64,000 bases of DNA from Oceanospirillum sediminis (GTDB taxonomy: Bacteria; Pseudomonadota; Gammaproteobacteria; Pseudomonadales; Halomonadaceae), in NCBI RefSeq assembly GCF_014164585.1, contig NZ_JACJFM010000028.1:1-64000 (forward strand), given 5' to 3'. Under the pieces are notes generated by a model, which was not told the DNA's origin, searched no databases, and worked only from the letters and a program-made list of their open reading frames with translations. Both the position numbers and the translations under genes were made by a program. Below, one piece after another: positions 46,214 to 56,103 of the stretch; the stretch's first letter is position 1, and every line of letters begins with the position of its first letter.

Positions 46214-47494
46214 ATGAAAAGAGTTGCGCAAGCATGCCTTGTAATGGGGCTGACACTGGGATCTGTGTTTCCGGTCCATGCGGCTCGTGAAGCCCTGGAT
46301 AAGGTGGTCGCGGTCGTTAATAAAGAAGCTCTGATGCAGACTGAACTGGATACCCGCATGGATTCTGTATATCAGAATCTGCGTCAGAGAAATATTACTC
46401 CACCTCCCAGAGAGCAGTTACGCCAGCAGGTACTGGACCGCCTGATTCTGGATACGGTACAGATTCAGCAAGCTAACCTGTCGGGAATCAAAGTGGATGA
46501 GCAACAGTTAGCCTCTGCTATCGCCAGCGTAGCCCGGCAGAATAAAATGACTACAGCTCAGTTCCGTCGTTTGCTGGAGCGTCAGGGGCTGCCTTTCAGT
46601 GTAGTTCAGGAGCAGATTGGCCGTGAATTATTAATTAATGAACTGCGTCAGCGCCGTGTAGGGCAGCGTATTCATATCTCGGATCAGGAAGTTGATATTT
46701 TTCTGAGTCAGCAGAAAAGTGAGCTGAACTCAACAGATTATCATCTGCAGCAAATTACTCTGAATCTGCCGGACAAGGCAACGCCTCAGCAGGTTGCTGA
46801 GGTAGAAAGTAAAGCCCGGAAAGCGTATCAGCAGCTGATTGATGGAGAGGACTTTGCTCAGCTGGCTATCCGTATCTCTGATGATGACTTTGCTCTGGAA
46901 GGTGGTGATTCCGGCTGGCGCAGGGGCTCTGAACTGCCGGTACTGATTGCTGACCAGGCGCTGGTGCTGGATATTAATGAGCTGACTCAGCCTCTGCGCA
47001 GTCCGACTGGTTTTCATATTGTGAAGCTGCTGGAAAAACGAGGTGGCTTGTCTAAGCTGATTACCGAAACTCAGGCTCGCCATATCCTGATCTCGCCAAC
47101 GGCTCTGCGTACGGAAGCTGAGGCTCGTAAACTGATTAGCAGCCTGCGTGAGCGTGTTAAAAACGGTGAGGATTTTGCTGAACTGGCCAGTAACTATTCT
47201 GATGATAAAGGCTCGGCTGGTGATGGCGGTAGTCTGGGGTGGGCGGGCCCTGGAAAGTTTGTACCTGAATTTGAAACTGCGATGAATAATACTCCTGTAG
47301 ATGGTATCAGCCCGGTTTTCCGCAGTCCTTTTGGTTTTCATATTATTCAGGTTAATGGACGACGTAGCCAGGATATTGGTCGGCAGGTGTTACTGGATCA
47401 GGCTCGTCAGCAATTGTATAAGCGAAAATTCGATACTGAACTGGAAAACTGGCTGCGAGAAATTCGTTCTGCAGCTTATGTAGAGATTCGATGA
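46214..47494 (+). CDS. surA: Periplasmic chaperone/peptidyl-prolyl isomerase SurA
   Basis: Escorts unfolded outer-membrane proteins, including LptD, through the periplasm. 426 residues: signal peptide ending near FPVHA, an N-terminal SurA domain (EALDKVVAVVNKEALMQTELD), two parvulin domains (about 170-270 and 285-380; the second has ARHILIS and GSAGDGGSLGWAGPGKFVPEFE) and a C-terminal helix. It follows lptD by 136 bases and precedes pdxA by one base. Confidence 0.97.
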   Translation: MKRVAQACLVMGLTLGSVFPVHAAREALDKVVAVVNKEALMQTELDTRMDSVYQNLRQRNITPPPREQLRQQVLDRLILDTVQIQQANLSGIKVDEQQLASAIASVARQNKMTTAQFRRLLERQGLPFSVVQEQIGRELLINELRQRRVGQRIHISDQEVDIFLSQQKSELNSTDYHLQQITLNLPDKATPQQVAEVESKARKAYQQLIDGEDFAQLAIRISDDDFALEGGDSGWRRGSELPVLIADQALVLDINELTQPLRSPTGFHIVKLLEKRGGLSKLITETQARHILISPTALRTEAEARKLISSLRERVKNGEDFAELASNYSDDKGSAGDGGSLGWAGPGKFVPEFETAMNNTPVDGISPVFRSPFGFHIIQVNGRRSQDIGRQVLLDQARQQLYKRKFDTELENWLREIRSAAYVEIR

Positions 47495-47495
47495 T

Positions 47496-48536
47496 ATGAC
47501 GCTTTCCCTGGTCATAACTGCCGGTGAGCCGGCTGGTATAGGTCCTGATGTGATTCTGCAGCTGGCATCAGACTGGCATCAGGCCGAGGCAAAGCTGGCC
47601 TGGTCTGGTGCTGATATTCAGCAGATGCGATTAACTGTGCTGGCTGATCCGGCATTGATGCAGCGTCGTGCCTCACAACTGGGGCTGACCGTTGATATCG
47701 TGACTCTGGCCGATCACGAAAGTCCTCCGGTGATGCGACCCGGTAAGTTGTATGTCCACCCGGTTAGCCTGTATGAGCAGGAAACACCCGGCCAGCTCAG
47801 CCCGGCGAATGCCGGCTATGTTCTGAAAACACTGGAAATTGCAACGGACGGTTGTCTGAGTGGGCTGTGGCAGGCAATGGTGACCGCACCGGTTCATAAA
47901 GGTGTTATCAATGAAGCGGGTGTGGCTTTTTCCGGACACACTGAGTTTCTGCAGCATAGGACAGCATCTGAACAGGTCGTAATGATGCTGGCAACAGAAG
48001 GCCTGAGGGTTGCTCTGGTTACGACTCATCTGCCATTAAGGGCTGTTGCGGACGCGATTACCGGTGAACGGATTCAGCAGATTGGTCGTATTCTCTATTC
48101 TTCACTGCAACAGGATTTTGCGGTTGAACATCCCCGGATTCTGGTGTGTGGTCTGAACCCTCATGCAGGAGAGGATGGTCATCTGGGACGGGAAGAGATC
48201 GAGGTGATCAACCCGGCGTTACAGACGCTGTCGGAGCAGGGGATGCCTATGACAGGCCCTTTGCCAGCAGATACGTTGTTTGCTCAGCATCATCTGCAGC
48301 ACTGTGATGCAGCTCTGGCAATGTACCATGATCAGGGTTTGCCAGTGCTGAAACATGCCGGTTTTGGCAAGGCTGCGAATATTACTCTGGGGATGCCGAT
48401 TGTCCGTACATCGGTTGATCATGGCACCGCTCTGGATCTGGCCGGAACGGGGCAGGCTGATGATGGCAGTCTGTGGACTGCGCTGGGCTATGCTGCGCTG
48501 ATGGCTGCAGCTCGCCAGACTAACGCTAATTCTTGA
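47496..48536 (+). CDS. pdxA: 4-hydroxythreonine-4-phosphate dehydrogenase
   Basis: NAD-dependent, zinc-containing enzyme of pyridoxal phosphate synthesis. 346 residues with ITAGEPAGIGPDV, TAPVHKGVINEAG, FSGHTEFLQ, GLNPHAGEDGHLG (zinc His) and YHDQGLPVLKHAGFG (substrate and zinc). Start ATG one base after the surA stop, so coupled translation is likely. Confidence 0.97.
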   Translation: MTLSLVITAGEPAGIGPDVILQLASDWHQAEAKLAWSGADIQQMRLTVLADPALMQRRASQLGLTVDIVTLADHESPPVMRPGKLYVHPVSLYEQETPGQLSPANAGYVLKTLEIATDGCLSGLWQAMVTAPVHKGVINEAGVAFSGHTEFLQHRTASEQVVMMLATEGLRVALVTTHLPLRAVADAITGERIQQIGRILYSSLQQDFAVEHPRILVCGLNPHAGEDGHLGREEIEVINPALQTLSEQGMPMTGPLPADTLFAQHHLQHCDAALAMYHDQGLPVLKHAGFGKAANITLGMPIVRTSVDHGTALDLAGTGQADDGSLWTALGYAALMAAARQTNANS

Positions 48537-48545
48537 GGACTATCA

Positions 48546-49358
48546 ATGGCTAAAAAGCCTCAGCAACACCGTGCCCGTAAGCGCTTCGGGCAAAACTTCC
48601 TTCAGGATGAAGGCATTATTCGTCGTATTGTTCGTAGTATTTCACCCAGAGAAAAACAGCATCTGGTAGAAATTGGTCCGGGGATGGGCGCGTTGACAGA
48701 AATTATTCTGGAATCCGCAGATCGTCTGGATGTCATTGAGCTGGACCGGGATCTGATTCCAGGGCTGAAGGTCAAATTCTTCAATCATCCTGGATTTAAT
48801 ATCCATCAGGCTGATGCGCTGAAATTTAACTTTGCAGAACTGATGGATGATGATCAGCCGTTACGTGTGGTTGGCAACCTGCCATATAATATTTCCACTC
48901 CGCTGATTTTTCATCTGCTGGATCATAAAGGTGTGATCCAGGATATGCATTTTATGCTGCAAAAAGAAGTCGTTGAACGTCTGGCTGCTGCTCCCGGAAC
49001 CAATGACTGGGGGCGTCTGGGGATTATGACTCAATACTTATGTGACGTTGAAGCCCTGTTCCTGGTGCCACCGGAAGCTTTCGATCCTATGCCAAAGGTC
49101 GATTCAGCTATTGTCCGTCTGACACCTCATAAAGAACTGCCTCATCCGGCGAAGTCTGTGGAGTGTCTGGATCTTCTGGTGAGAACCGCATTTACTCAAC
49201 GTCGTAAGACTTTGCGTAATAATCTGAAAACACTGTTAACAGCAGATGAGATAGAATCTCTGAATATCGATCCGGGTTGTCGCCCGGAAACTCTTTCATT
49301 ACAGAAGGTTGTTGAGCTGAGTGACCTTCTGGCCGATAAGCGGAATCGTCATGACTGA
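48546..49358 (+). CDS. rsmA: 16S rRNA dimethyladenosine transferase KsgA/RsmA
   Basis: Dimethylates A1518 and A1519 of 16S rRNA; a ribosome-assembly checkpoint. 270 residues with the SAM motif VEIGPGMGALTE, the catalytic VVGNLPYNISTPLIF and the C-terminal FTQRRKTLRNNL. It starts nine bases after pdxA and its stop overlaps apaG by eight bases. Confidence 0.97.
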   Translation: MAKKPQQHRARKRFGQNFLQDEGIIRRIVRSISPREKQHLVEIGPGMGALTEIILESADRLDVIELDRDLIPGLKVKFFNHPGFNIHQADALKFNFAELMDDDQPLRVVGNLPYNISTPLIFHLLDHKGVIQDMHFMLQKEVVERLAAAPGTNDWGRLGIMTQYLCDVEALFLVPPEAFDPMPKVDSAIVRLTPHKELPHPAKSVECLDLLVRTAFTQRRKTLRNNLKTLLTADEIESLNIDPGCRPETLSLQKVVELSDLLADKRNRHD

Positions 49359-49749
49359 CCAGAATATGCCTGCCAGCAGTGATCTGGTCGATATTCATGT
49401 TAAACCTGCTTTCGTGCGGGAAGATTCTGAGCCGGAGGAGCATCACTTCGTGTTCAGCTATACGGTGACTATCACTAACCGTAATCATAATAATATTCGT
49501 CTTTTGAATCGGGCATGGGTTATTACTGATGGCAACGGTAAAGTGAGTGAGGTTCAGGGTAAAGGCGTTGTAGGGGAGCAACCCGTTATTGCTCCCGGTG
49601 ACTCTTACAGCTACACCTCGGGTTGTGTGTTTACCACTCCTGTTGGTTTTATGCAGGGGCATTACGAAATGCAGGATATCGAAATGGATGTAGCGCTTAA
49701 TGTGCCCATTCCGGTATTTCGTATGGCGCGGGATGATATTCTGCATTGA
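49351..49749 (+). CDS. apaG: ApaG domain protein
   Basis: 132-residue immunoglobulin-like protein of unclear biochemical role. IHVKPAFVREDSEPEEHHFVFSYTVTITN, NRAWVITDGNGKVSEVQGKGVVGEQPVIAPG and FTTPVGFMQGHYEMQ are typical. I chose ATG 49351, overlapping the ksgA stop, over the open extension upstream. The ksgA-apaG-apaH order is conserved. Confidence 0.95.
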   Translation: MTDQNMPASSDLVDIHVKPAFVREDSEPEEHHFVFSYTVTITNRNHNNIRLLNRAWVITDGNGKVSEVQGKGVVGEQPVIAPGDSYSYTSGCVFTTPVGFMQGHYEMQDIEMDVALNVPIPVFRMARDDILH

Positions 49750-49796
49750 TCTGCTTTTACATGTTTCTGGTAGTCTGAATAAGGATAATCGCTGGC

Positions 49797-50615
49797 GTGA
49801 ATGCATATGCTGTAGGAGATCTTCAGGGCTGTTTTTCTGAGCTGGAAGCGTTACTGGATAAGGTAGGGTTTGATCCTAATCAGGATCAGCTCTGGCTGGC
49901 CGGTGATCTGGTTAATCGGGGACCTCAGTCGCTGGAGGTACTTCGTTTTGCCAGCGCTCTGGGAGATCGGGTTAAAGCGGTACTGGGTAATCATGATCTT
50001 CATTTGCTGGCGGTTGCATTCGGTGGTGCCAGAGTAAAGCGTAAAGATACTCTGAATGGGATACTGAAGGCGCCTGACAGGGATGAACTGCTTGACTGGC
50101 TGAGACACAGACCCCTGTGTCATTACGATGAATCTCTGGGGTATGTTATGACTCATGCCGGTATTCCACCGGTCTGGAACCTGAATGATACGCTGAACCA
50201 TGCTGCGGAAGTGGAACAGGCACTCCGCAGTCGCCAGTGTTGCGAGTACTTTGAGGCGATGTATGGCAACTATCCTGATTGCTGGCACCGGGGGCTTTCA
50301 GGTATGGATCGTTTGAGAGCGATTACTAACTATCTGACACGTATGCGCTTCTGTACACCGGATTCGCAATTGGAATTTGACAGTAAAGAAGGTCTGGAGC
50401 AGTGCCCTGAAGGCTTTGCACCCTGGTTCAGTTATACTCGCCAGGATACGACTCCAGTAATTTTCGGGCACTGGGCTGCTCTGGAGGGCCAGGTTGATCA
50501 GAAAGGGATTCATGCACTGGACACAGGATGTGTATGGGGTGGACGTCTGACAGCGATGAATCTTAAAACCGGGGAGCTGACCTCTGTAAATAGTCAGCAG
50601 CACCGGCAGTTCTGA
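49797..50615 (+). CDS. apaH: Symmetrical bis(5'-nucleosyl)-tetraphosphatase ApaH
   Basis: Hydrolyses Ap4A and related alarmones, and removes Np4 caps from RNA in E. coli. The metallophosphatase motifs are GDLQGCFSELEALL, GDLVNRGPQSLEV, GNHDLHLLAV and THAGIPPVW. 272 residues. It begins at GTG with AAGGA upstream. Last gene of the lptD-surA-pdxA-ksgA-apaGH cluster. Confidence 0.96.
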   Translation: MNAYAVGDLQGCFSELEALLDKVGFDPNQDQLWLAGDLVNRGPQSLEVLRFASALGDRVKAVLGNHDLHLLAVAFGGARVKRKDTLNGILKAPDRDELLDWLRHRPLCHYDESLGYVMTHAGIPPVWNLNDTLNHAAEVEQALRSRQCCEYFEAMYGNYPDCWHRGLSGMDRLRAITNYLTRMRFCTPDSQLEFDSKEGLEQCPEGFAPWFSYTRQDTTPVIFGHWAALEGQVDQKGIHALDTGCVWGGRLTAMNLKTGELTSVNSQQHRQF

Positions 50616-50644
50616 CCCTTGGGATGGTATAACCGTTTTAAACA

Positions 50645-50669
50645 GGCAGCGTCCGTACGCTGCCTTTCG
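50645..50669. terminator. Terminator-like hairpin between apaH and a convergent gene
   Basis: GGCAGCGT-CCGT-ACGCTGCC, a strong stem with only TTT after it on the + strand; on the minus strand TGTTT follows. Possibly a weak bidirectional terminator. Confidence 0.6.
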
Positions 50670-50690
50670 GGATTGACAGAACTTTACTGT

Positions 50691-51071
50691 CTAGTAAAAG
50701 TCATCACTGGCCTTGGTTGCCACCATTTCACCGTTGAACAGCGACAGTAACAGAGCAGAGATGCGTTCATGCATGATAATAGTGTGATAGTTTCCACTTT
50801 GCTGCATATGTTGCCTCAGAGCATCGCGCACAGACTTGACGCCGGTGACGTCGATAATAATATCGATCTCATCGCTTTTTTGTAGCAGGTCAAACATATC
50901 AGATGTTACATGAACCTGGTGCTCTCTGGCTAACAGTATACCCGGAGCGTGGCGGTTAGTATCAGCAACACCAATAATATTGACGAACTCTGCTTCAAAA
51001 AGGCGCTCTAATAGCTCCAGACCGGCATGCCCTGCACCGATAACGGCAATATTGAAGTGATCCGTTTGCAT
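50691..51071 (-). CDS. Stand-alone NAD(P)-binding Rossmann-domain protein
   Basis: 126 residues, start NIAVIGAGHAGLELLERLFEAEFVNIIGVADTN: a complete GxGxxG dinucleotide fold with an acidic residue (ADTN) at the end of beta-2, suggesting NAD preference. IDIIIDVTGVKSVRDALRQHM resembles the N-terminal domains of homoserine-dehydrogenase and Gfo/Idh-type oxidoreductases. No catalytic domain follows; the protein stops after HERISALLLSLFNGE. It may be a redox sensor or partner subunit. Function unknown. Confidence 0.7.
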   Translation of the reverse strand: MQTDHFNIAVIGAGHAGLELLERLFEAEFVNIIGVADTNRHAPGILLAREHQVHVTSDMFDLLQKSDEIDIIIDVTGVKSVRDALRQHMQQSGNYHTIIMHERISALLLSLFNGEMVATKASDDFY

Positions 51072-51546
51072 AGTCAGTATCCTTTATCTTTTCTTCCTTT
51101 AGCGTCAGCACTGTCTGATCCATCATTTCTACGATCATCATACCCTGAGGGTAAATGCCCCGGAACTGCAGTATCGGGGAACAGGATCAGAAGCTGGCCT
51201 GACAGATTGGCAAAAAATACATCATTTGCAAAGAGACAGGAGGCAAATCCCGGTATTAAGCACCAGTTTTTTGCTATAAATCAGTAAACCGCTACAACAG
51301 ACAGGATTCTGTGTGACAAACCGTATCTGTGAGTCATTGATAGTGACACAGGTTTTTCGTTTATGGTCCGTGCCATAAACAATGAGAAAGCAACTCGGAT
51401 TAGCCTGCTGTCTCCAGAGTTGCAATGATCAACCTGTGAACAAAAGGGGCATAGGCGTGGTCAGTAAACTGTCATGATGAAACTGCTGCGGTGTATGGTG
51501 CGTATATCATGGCCAGCGTGTTATTTCTTTACAGGACTCAATCAAT
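51072..51546. other. Non-coding stretch between the Rossmann gene and the dsbD-like gene
   Basis: About 475 bases, divergent promoters expected. The frames on both strands are short and show no family. A run ATAAACAATGAG (51376-51387) and AT-rich patches are present, but I found no confident promoter or operator. Confidence 0.4.
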
Positions 51547-52017
51547 ATGACAAATGTGATCCGTTTTACCCTGACTGCCGCACTCACTTTTTTCTCTTTG
51601 CAGGCCTGGAGTGGTTTTTTTGATTCATCGCCGTCAGGTGTCAGTGCATCGAAGAGTCGCTTTATGCCGGTTGAAGAGGCTTTCAGGCTGGATGCTGACC
51701 TTACAGGGGAACGGGTAAATCTGACCTGGGAGATAGAACCGGGGCATTATCTGTATCGTTCCCGTTTCAGTGTGCGGATACTGGAACCGGAAAATACAGT
51801 CATAGGAGAGTTACTGACCCCTGATGGCATACAAACGATGGATGAGTTCAGAGGTGAAGTCGAAATTTATCGGAACAGAGTTGATATTGCTGTTCCTCTG
51901 AAGCTCTCGGAGGCTGAATTGCATCAGGGTGTTGTACTGGAGGTGCAATTTCAGGGGTGTGCTGACGCTGGCCTTTGCTATCCGCCGCATCGACAGTTAT
52001 TGAGTCTGGTGCCATAA
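51547..52017 (+). CDS. DsbD alpha-domain protein, C-terminal domains absent
   Basis: 156 residues: a signal peptide (about 1-22, TAALTFFSLQAWS) and one immunoglobulin-like DsbD N-terminal domain. The active-site motif of DsbD alpha is intact as GCADAGLCYPP (two cysteines). E. coli DsbD continues with an eight-helix membrane domain and a thioredoxin domain (about 570 residues in all); here a stop follows LLSLVP and no trace of those domains is seen before aroQ. Pseudomonas has full-length dsbD (dipZ) at this spot. Either a truncated remnant or a functional stand-alone periplasmic reductase fed by another membrane partner. Confidence 0.85.
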   Translation: MTNVIRFTLTAALTFFSLQAWSGFFDSSPSGVSASKSRFMPVEEAFRLDADLTGERVNLTWEIEPGHYLYRSRFSVRILEPENTVIGELLTPDGIQTMDEFRGEVEIYRNRVDIAVPLKLSEAELHQGVVLEVQFQGCADAGLCYPPHRQLLSLVP

Positions 52018-52291
52018 AAATATGGCAGTAGACAATGGCTTTCTGATGAAATATAAAAAGCACAATAAATCCGCTAAAATCCAGCTAAAAAACGATAACA
52101 TTCAAAAACTGGACAACTTCTTTCATTTTCGGCAAACTAAAGCTCGCTGAATCCCCTGATTTTCAAGTTGTTAGCTATTTTTCTGATTTTTTATGTCAGT
52201 TATCCGATTTTCAGTGAATTTAGCCATTATTGGCATTCGAACAGTCGTTTGCTGTTTTTTCTTAAAATTCTGATTCGGATTTTATCTGACT

Positions 52292-52741
52292 ATGGCTTCT
52301 ATTCTGGTACTAAACGGCCCTAATCTGAACCTGCTGGGCACCAGAGAACCTGAGATATATGGTGCTCAGACACTGGCAGATATCTCACAGGAACTGGCGG
52401 CTACTGCAGCCGGTCAGGGACATCAGCTGGAGTGCTTTCAGAGCAATGCCGAACATGCTCTGATTGAACGTATTCACGCTGCAAGAGAAGAAGCCGTTGA
52501 TTTTATCCTGATTAACCCTGCTGCTTTTACTCATACCAGTATCGCTCTGCGTGATGCTTTACTGGGAGTAGCCATTCCCTTTATCGAAGTTCACCTGTCC
52601 AACGTCCATGCCCGTGAACCGTTCCGTAAGCACTCTTATCTGTCTGACGTGGCTGTTGGCGTGATTTGTGGTCTGGGAGCTCAGGGGTATGACCTGGCAC
52701 TTCAGGCTGCATTGGCTAAGCTGTCGGCATCATCAGAATAA
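52292..52741 (+). CDS. aroQ: Type II 3-dehydroquinate dehydratase
   Basis: Third step of the shikimate pathway. 149 residues with [19 protein letters not shown] (catalytic Tyr), [31 protein letters not shown] and [19 protein letters not shown]. Upstream of accB, as in many gammaproteobacteria. Confidence 0.97.
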   Translation: MASILVLNGPNLNLLGTREPEIYGAQTLADISQELAATAAGQGHQLECFQSNAEHALIERIHAAREEAVDFILINPAAFTHTSIALRDALLGVAIPFIEVHLSNVHAREPFRKHSYLSDVAVGVICGLGAQGYDLALQAALAKLSASSE

Positions 52742-52889
52742 TCACTCAGAGTATTCTGCAGGCATGGCTGGTGCGGTGACTGCGTACTTTCCGGTTAAAG
52801 GCGATATTAAGACGGCCTTTAACTCAGCGAACTTTACAGAAAGCTGTTTGTTTTCTGTAACCATACATCATTAAGTTAAGAGATCTGTC

Positions 52890-53348
52890 ATGGATATCCG
52901 TAAAGTAAAAAAACTGATCGAACTGCTGGAAGAATCAAATATTGCAGAGATTGAAATCCAGGAAGGCGAAGAGTCTGTTCGCATCAGTCGTAACATTTCG
53001 GGCGCTGCTATTCAGTATGCACCGGCACCGGTCGCTCCTATGGCTGCCGCTCCTGCACCGGTCGCTCCGGCAGCAGCACCTGCTTCTGAAGCCGCGGTGG
53101 CTCCGGCAATGTCCGGACACCAGGTGAAATCGCCTATGGTGGGTACGTTCTATGGTGCTCCGGCACCTGGCGCTAAGGCATTTGTGACTCCGGGGCAGAC
53201 GGTTAAGAAAGGTGACACCATCTGTATCGTAGAAGCGATGAAGATGATGAATCAGATTGAAGCGGATAAAGATGGCGTGATTGAAGCGATTCACGTAGAA
53301 GATGGTCAGCCGGTTGAATTTGATCAGCCTCTGGTAACGATTGCCTGA
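52890..53348 (+). CDS. accB: Biotin carboxyl carrier protein of acetyl-CoA carboxylase
   Basis: Carries biotin between AccC and AccAD in the first step of fatty acid synthesis. 152 residues: N-terminal [23 protein letters not shown], an Ala/Pro-rich linker (about 48-75) and a biotinyl domain with the target Lys in EAMKMM. It starts 148 bases after aroQ and is followed by accC. Confidence 0.97.
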   Translation: MDIRKVKKLIELLEESNIAEIEIQEGEESVRISRNISGAAIQYAPAPVAPMAAAPAPVAPAAAPASEAAVAPAMSGHQVKSPMVGTFYGAPAPGAKAFVTPGQTVKKGDTICIVEAMKMMNQIEADKDGVIEAIHVEDGQPVEFDQPLVTIA

Positions 53349-53463
53349 ACCAGGTAATTATTCTGATCCTGATACCGGTGTGGTCAGTTTGCTCTGTCCT
53401 TCCGGGGGTCATGATTGGTTCTAAGTATCTTTTCCTGAATACTCCAGAGACAAAGGCTTGATC

Positions 53464-54804
53464 ATGCTTGATAAAGTACTTATTGCAAACCGGGGTGAGA
53501 TTGCGCTGCGTATTCTGCGTGCCTGTAAAGAACTGGGCATCAAAACGGTAGCTGTACACTCCTCCGCAGATCGTGACCTGATGCATGTTCGTCTGGCTGA
53601 CGAATCCGTATGTATCGGTCCGGCTCCATCAATTGATAGTTATCTGAACATCCCGGCCATTATCAGTGCCGCAGAAGTCACTGATTCTGAAGGCGTTCAT
53701 CCGGGATACGGCTTCCTGGCAGAAAATGCTGATTTTGCTGAGCAGGTTGAACGCTGTGGTTTTAAATTTATTGGCCCTAAAGCTGACGTTATTCGCCTGA
53801 TGGGCGATAAGGTTTCAGCGATTGAGGCAATGAAAAAAGCCGGTGTACCAACCGTCCCGGGTTCTGATGGACCTCTGCCTGAAGATGGTGCGACTATCAT
53901 CGAAATAGCGCGTCGTATCGGATTCCCGGTGATTATCAAAGCGGCAGCCGGTGGGGGCGGTCGCGGTATGCGTGTTGTGCATACTGAAGCGCACCTGGTG
54001 AATGCCGTTCAGGTCACGAAAGCAGAGGCTAAAGCTGCTTTCGGTGATGATACGGTTTATATGGAAAAATTCCTGCAGAACCCGCGTCACGTTGAAATTC
54101 AGGTACTGGCAGATGGCCAGGGTGGAGCCATTCACCTGGGGGATCGTGACTGTTCTTTGCAGCGTCGTCACCAGAAGGTTCTGGAAGAGGCTCCTGCACC
54201 GGGCATTCCTGACGATATCCGCAAGGCGGTTCAGGACAGCTGTGTTAAAGCCTGTGTTGATATTGGCTATCGTGGGGCGGGTACCTTTGAGTTTCTGTAC
54301 GAAGACGGTGGTTTCTACTTCATTGAAATGAACACCCGTGTTCAGGTAGAACATCCGGTGACAGAAATGGTAACCGGTGTGGATATCGTTAAAGAGCAGC
54401 TGCGCATTGCCAGTGGCCTGCCTTTGTCGGTTAAACAGGAAGATATTGAGATTCGGGGCCACTCTTTCGAATGTCGTATCAACGCTGAAGATGCAAAAAC
54501 CTTCCTGCCTTCTCCGGGCCGTGTGACTCATTTCCATGCGCCAGGTGGGTTGGGCGTACGTATGGATTCACACCTGTATGATAATTACAGTGTACCGCCA
54601 TACTACGATTCCCTGATTGGTAAGCTGATTACCTGGGGTGAAACCCGTGAAATTGCGCTGACCCGTATGCGTAATGCACTGGATGAAATTGTGATTGAAG
54701 GTATTAAGTCCAATGTTGCTCTGCAGCAGGAGCTGGTGCGTGATCATGGTTTTATGGAAGGTGGTATCAACATCCATTATCTGGAGAAGAAACTGGGTGA
54801 CTAA
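53464..54804 (+). CDS. accC: Biotin carboxylase subunit of acetyl-CoA carboxylase
   Basis: ATP-grasp enzyme carboxylating biotin on AccB. 446 residues: [48 protein letters not shown] (glycine-rich ATP loop), [39 protein letters not shown] and [13 protein letters not shown] 53464 with AAGG upstream gives the family start [13 protein letters not shown]; an in-frame TTG lies two codons before. Confidence 0.97.
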   Translation: MLDKVLIANRGEIALRILRACKELGIKTVAVHSSADRDLMHVRLADESVCIGPAPSIDSYLNIPAIISAAEVTDSEGVHPGYGFLAENADFAEQVERCGFKFIGPKADVIRLMGDKVSAIEAMKKAGVPTVPGSDGPLPEDGATIIEIARRIGFPVIIKAAAGGGGRGMRVVHTEAHLVNAVQVTKAEAKAAFGDDTVYMEKFLQNPRHVEIQVLADGQGGAIHLGDRDCSLQRRHQKVLEEAPAPGIPDDIRKAVQDSCVKACVDIGYRGAGTFEFLYEDGGFYFIEMNTRVQVEHPVTEMVTGVDIVKEQLRIASGLPLSVKQEDIEIRGHSFECRINAEDAKTFLPSPGRVTHFHAPGGLGVRMDSHLYDNYSVPPYYDSLIGKLITWGETREIALTRMRNALDEIVIEGIKSNVALQQELVRDHGFMEGGINIHYLEKKLGD

Positions 54805-54918
54805 TCCGTTTGTAAGTGTCTGCAAACTGATAGCCTTCCCGGCATAAGCAACATAATGAAATTGTTGTGAATGTCCGGTTTGCACATAATGTGAAGCAGG
54901 CCTTCAGATTATGACCGG

Positions 54919-54952
54919 CAATAAACCCTGCTCTTGCAGGGTTTATTGTTTT
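54919..54952 (+). terminator. Terminator of accBC
   Basis: CAATAAACCCTGC / GCAGGGTTTATTG with a four-base loop, then TTTTAT. Confidence 0.92.
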
Positions 54953-55091
54953 ATCTGTTGTCCAGCAGATTTTGTTGGATGATTCTTATTCCTGAGCAGG
55001 TTAAACTGCGCCCCCGATAATGCATTTGCTCGTGTCGTTTTTGTACAAAGGCCGGCTGATGCCCCGATTTATCTGACGGAGATTCCCCCTC

Positions 55092-55994
55092 ATGCCCTGG
55101 TTACAGATAAAAATTGATACCAATCCTTCTCATGCAGAGATTCTGGAAGAGTTATTGATGGCTGCCGGAGCCAATGCCATTACACTGGAGGATTGTAAGG
55201 ATCAGCCTTTATTTGAGCCTATCCGGGGGACAACACCGCTCTGGCAGGATACCCGGATTACCGGGTTGTTTGATGCCGATCAGGACGCTCAGGCAATGAC
55301 CCGGGCAATACGGGCTGGCTGGGAAGATATTTTTCCGGCAACGGATTTCCCTCCTGTGAAAGTTGAAATACTGGAAGATAAAGATTGGGAAAGAGAATGG
55401 ATGGATAATTTTCATCCGATTCAGGTGGGTGAGCGGCTCTGGATCTGTCCGAGCTGGAAAGATGCTCCTGACCACAATGCTGTCAATCTGACTCTGGATC
55501 CGGGACTGGCGTTTGGTACCGGAACTCATCCGACAACTTTTATGTGTCTGAAATGGCTTGACCAGAATGATATCAGCGGTAAAACGGTTGTCGACTATGG
55601 TTGTGGTTCCGGTATTCTGGGTGTGGCGGCATTGCTGCTGGGCGCAAAGCAGGCATGGGGTGTGGATAATGACCCTCAGGCTTTGATCGCTACCCGGGAC
55701 AATACCCGCAGGAACAATCTGCCGGATGAGCAGTTTGAGGTTTTTATGCCTGGTAAACTGGAAGATACCCGTGCAGATCTGATGTTGGCTAATATTCTGG
55801 CCGGGCCATTAATTGATCTGGCCCCGGTTATTACTGAGCTGGTTCGCCATGAAGGGCAGCTGGTGTTATCTGGTATTCTTCAGCATCAGGCCGATGAAGT
55901 AATAGGGGCATATAGCCCATGGTTTGATTTTGATCCGGTACAGGCCCTGGATGAATGGGTCTGCCTGAGTGCAGTCAAAATACGTCAGGGCTAG
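55092..55994 (+). CDS. prmA: Ribosomal protein L11 methyltransferase
   Basis: SAM-dependent trimethylation of L11. 300 residues: an N-terminal substrate domain (MPWLQIKIDTNPSHAEILEELLMAAGANAITLED) and a C-terminal methyltransferase with DPGLAFGTGTHPTT, VVDYGCGSGILGVAALLLGA and the NPPY-like NILAGPLIDLAP. Upstream of the dusB-fis region as in Pseudomonas and E. coli. Confidence 0.96.
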   Translation: MPWLQIKIDTNPSHAEILEELLMAAGANAITLEDCKDQPLFEPIRGTTPLWQDTRITGLFDADQDAQAMTRAIRAGWEDIFPATDFPPVKVEILEDKDWEREWMDNFHPIQVGERLWICPSWKDAPDHNAVNLTLDPGLAFGTGTHPTTFMCLKWLDQNDISGKTVVDYGCGSGILGVAALLLGAKQAWGVDNDPQALIATRDNTRRNNLPDEQFEVFMPGKLEDTRADLMLANILAGPLIDLAPVITELVRHEGQLVLSGILQHQADEVIGAYSPWFDFDPVQALDEWVCLSAVKIRQG

Positions 55995-56103
55995 CCGGGT
56001 TCACAGATAAAAGGTTTTTTTCGTAATGTCAGGTTATGTAACCATTGCCTGAGATCAGATAGCCTTTTATTATGTGTTTATGCCTTCTGGATGAAAGATA
56101 TAC

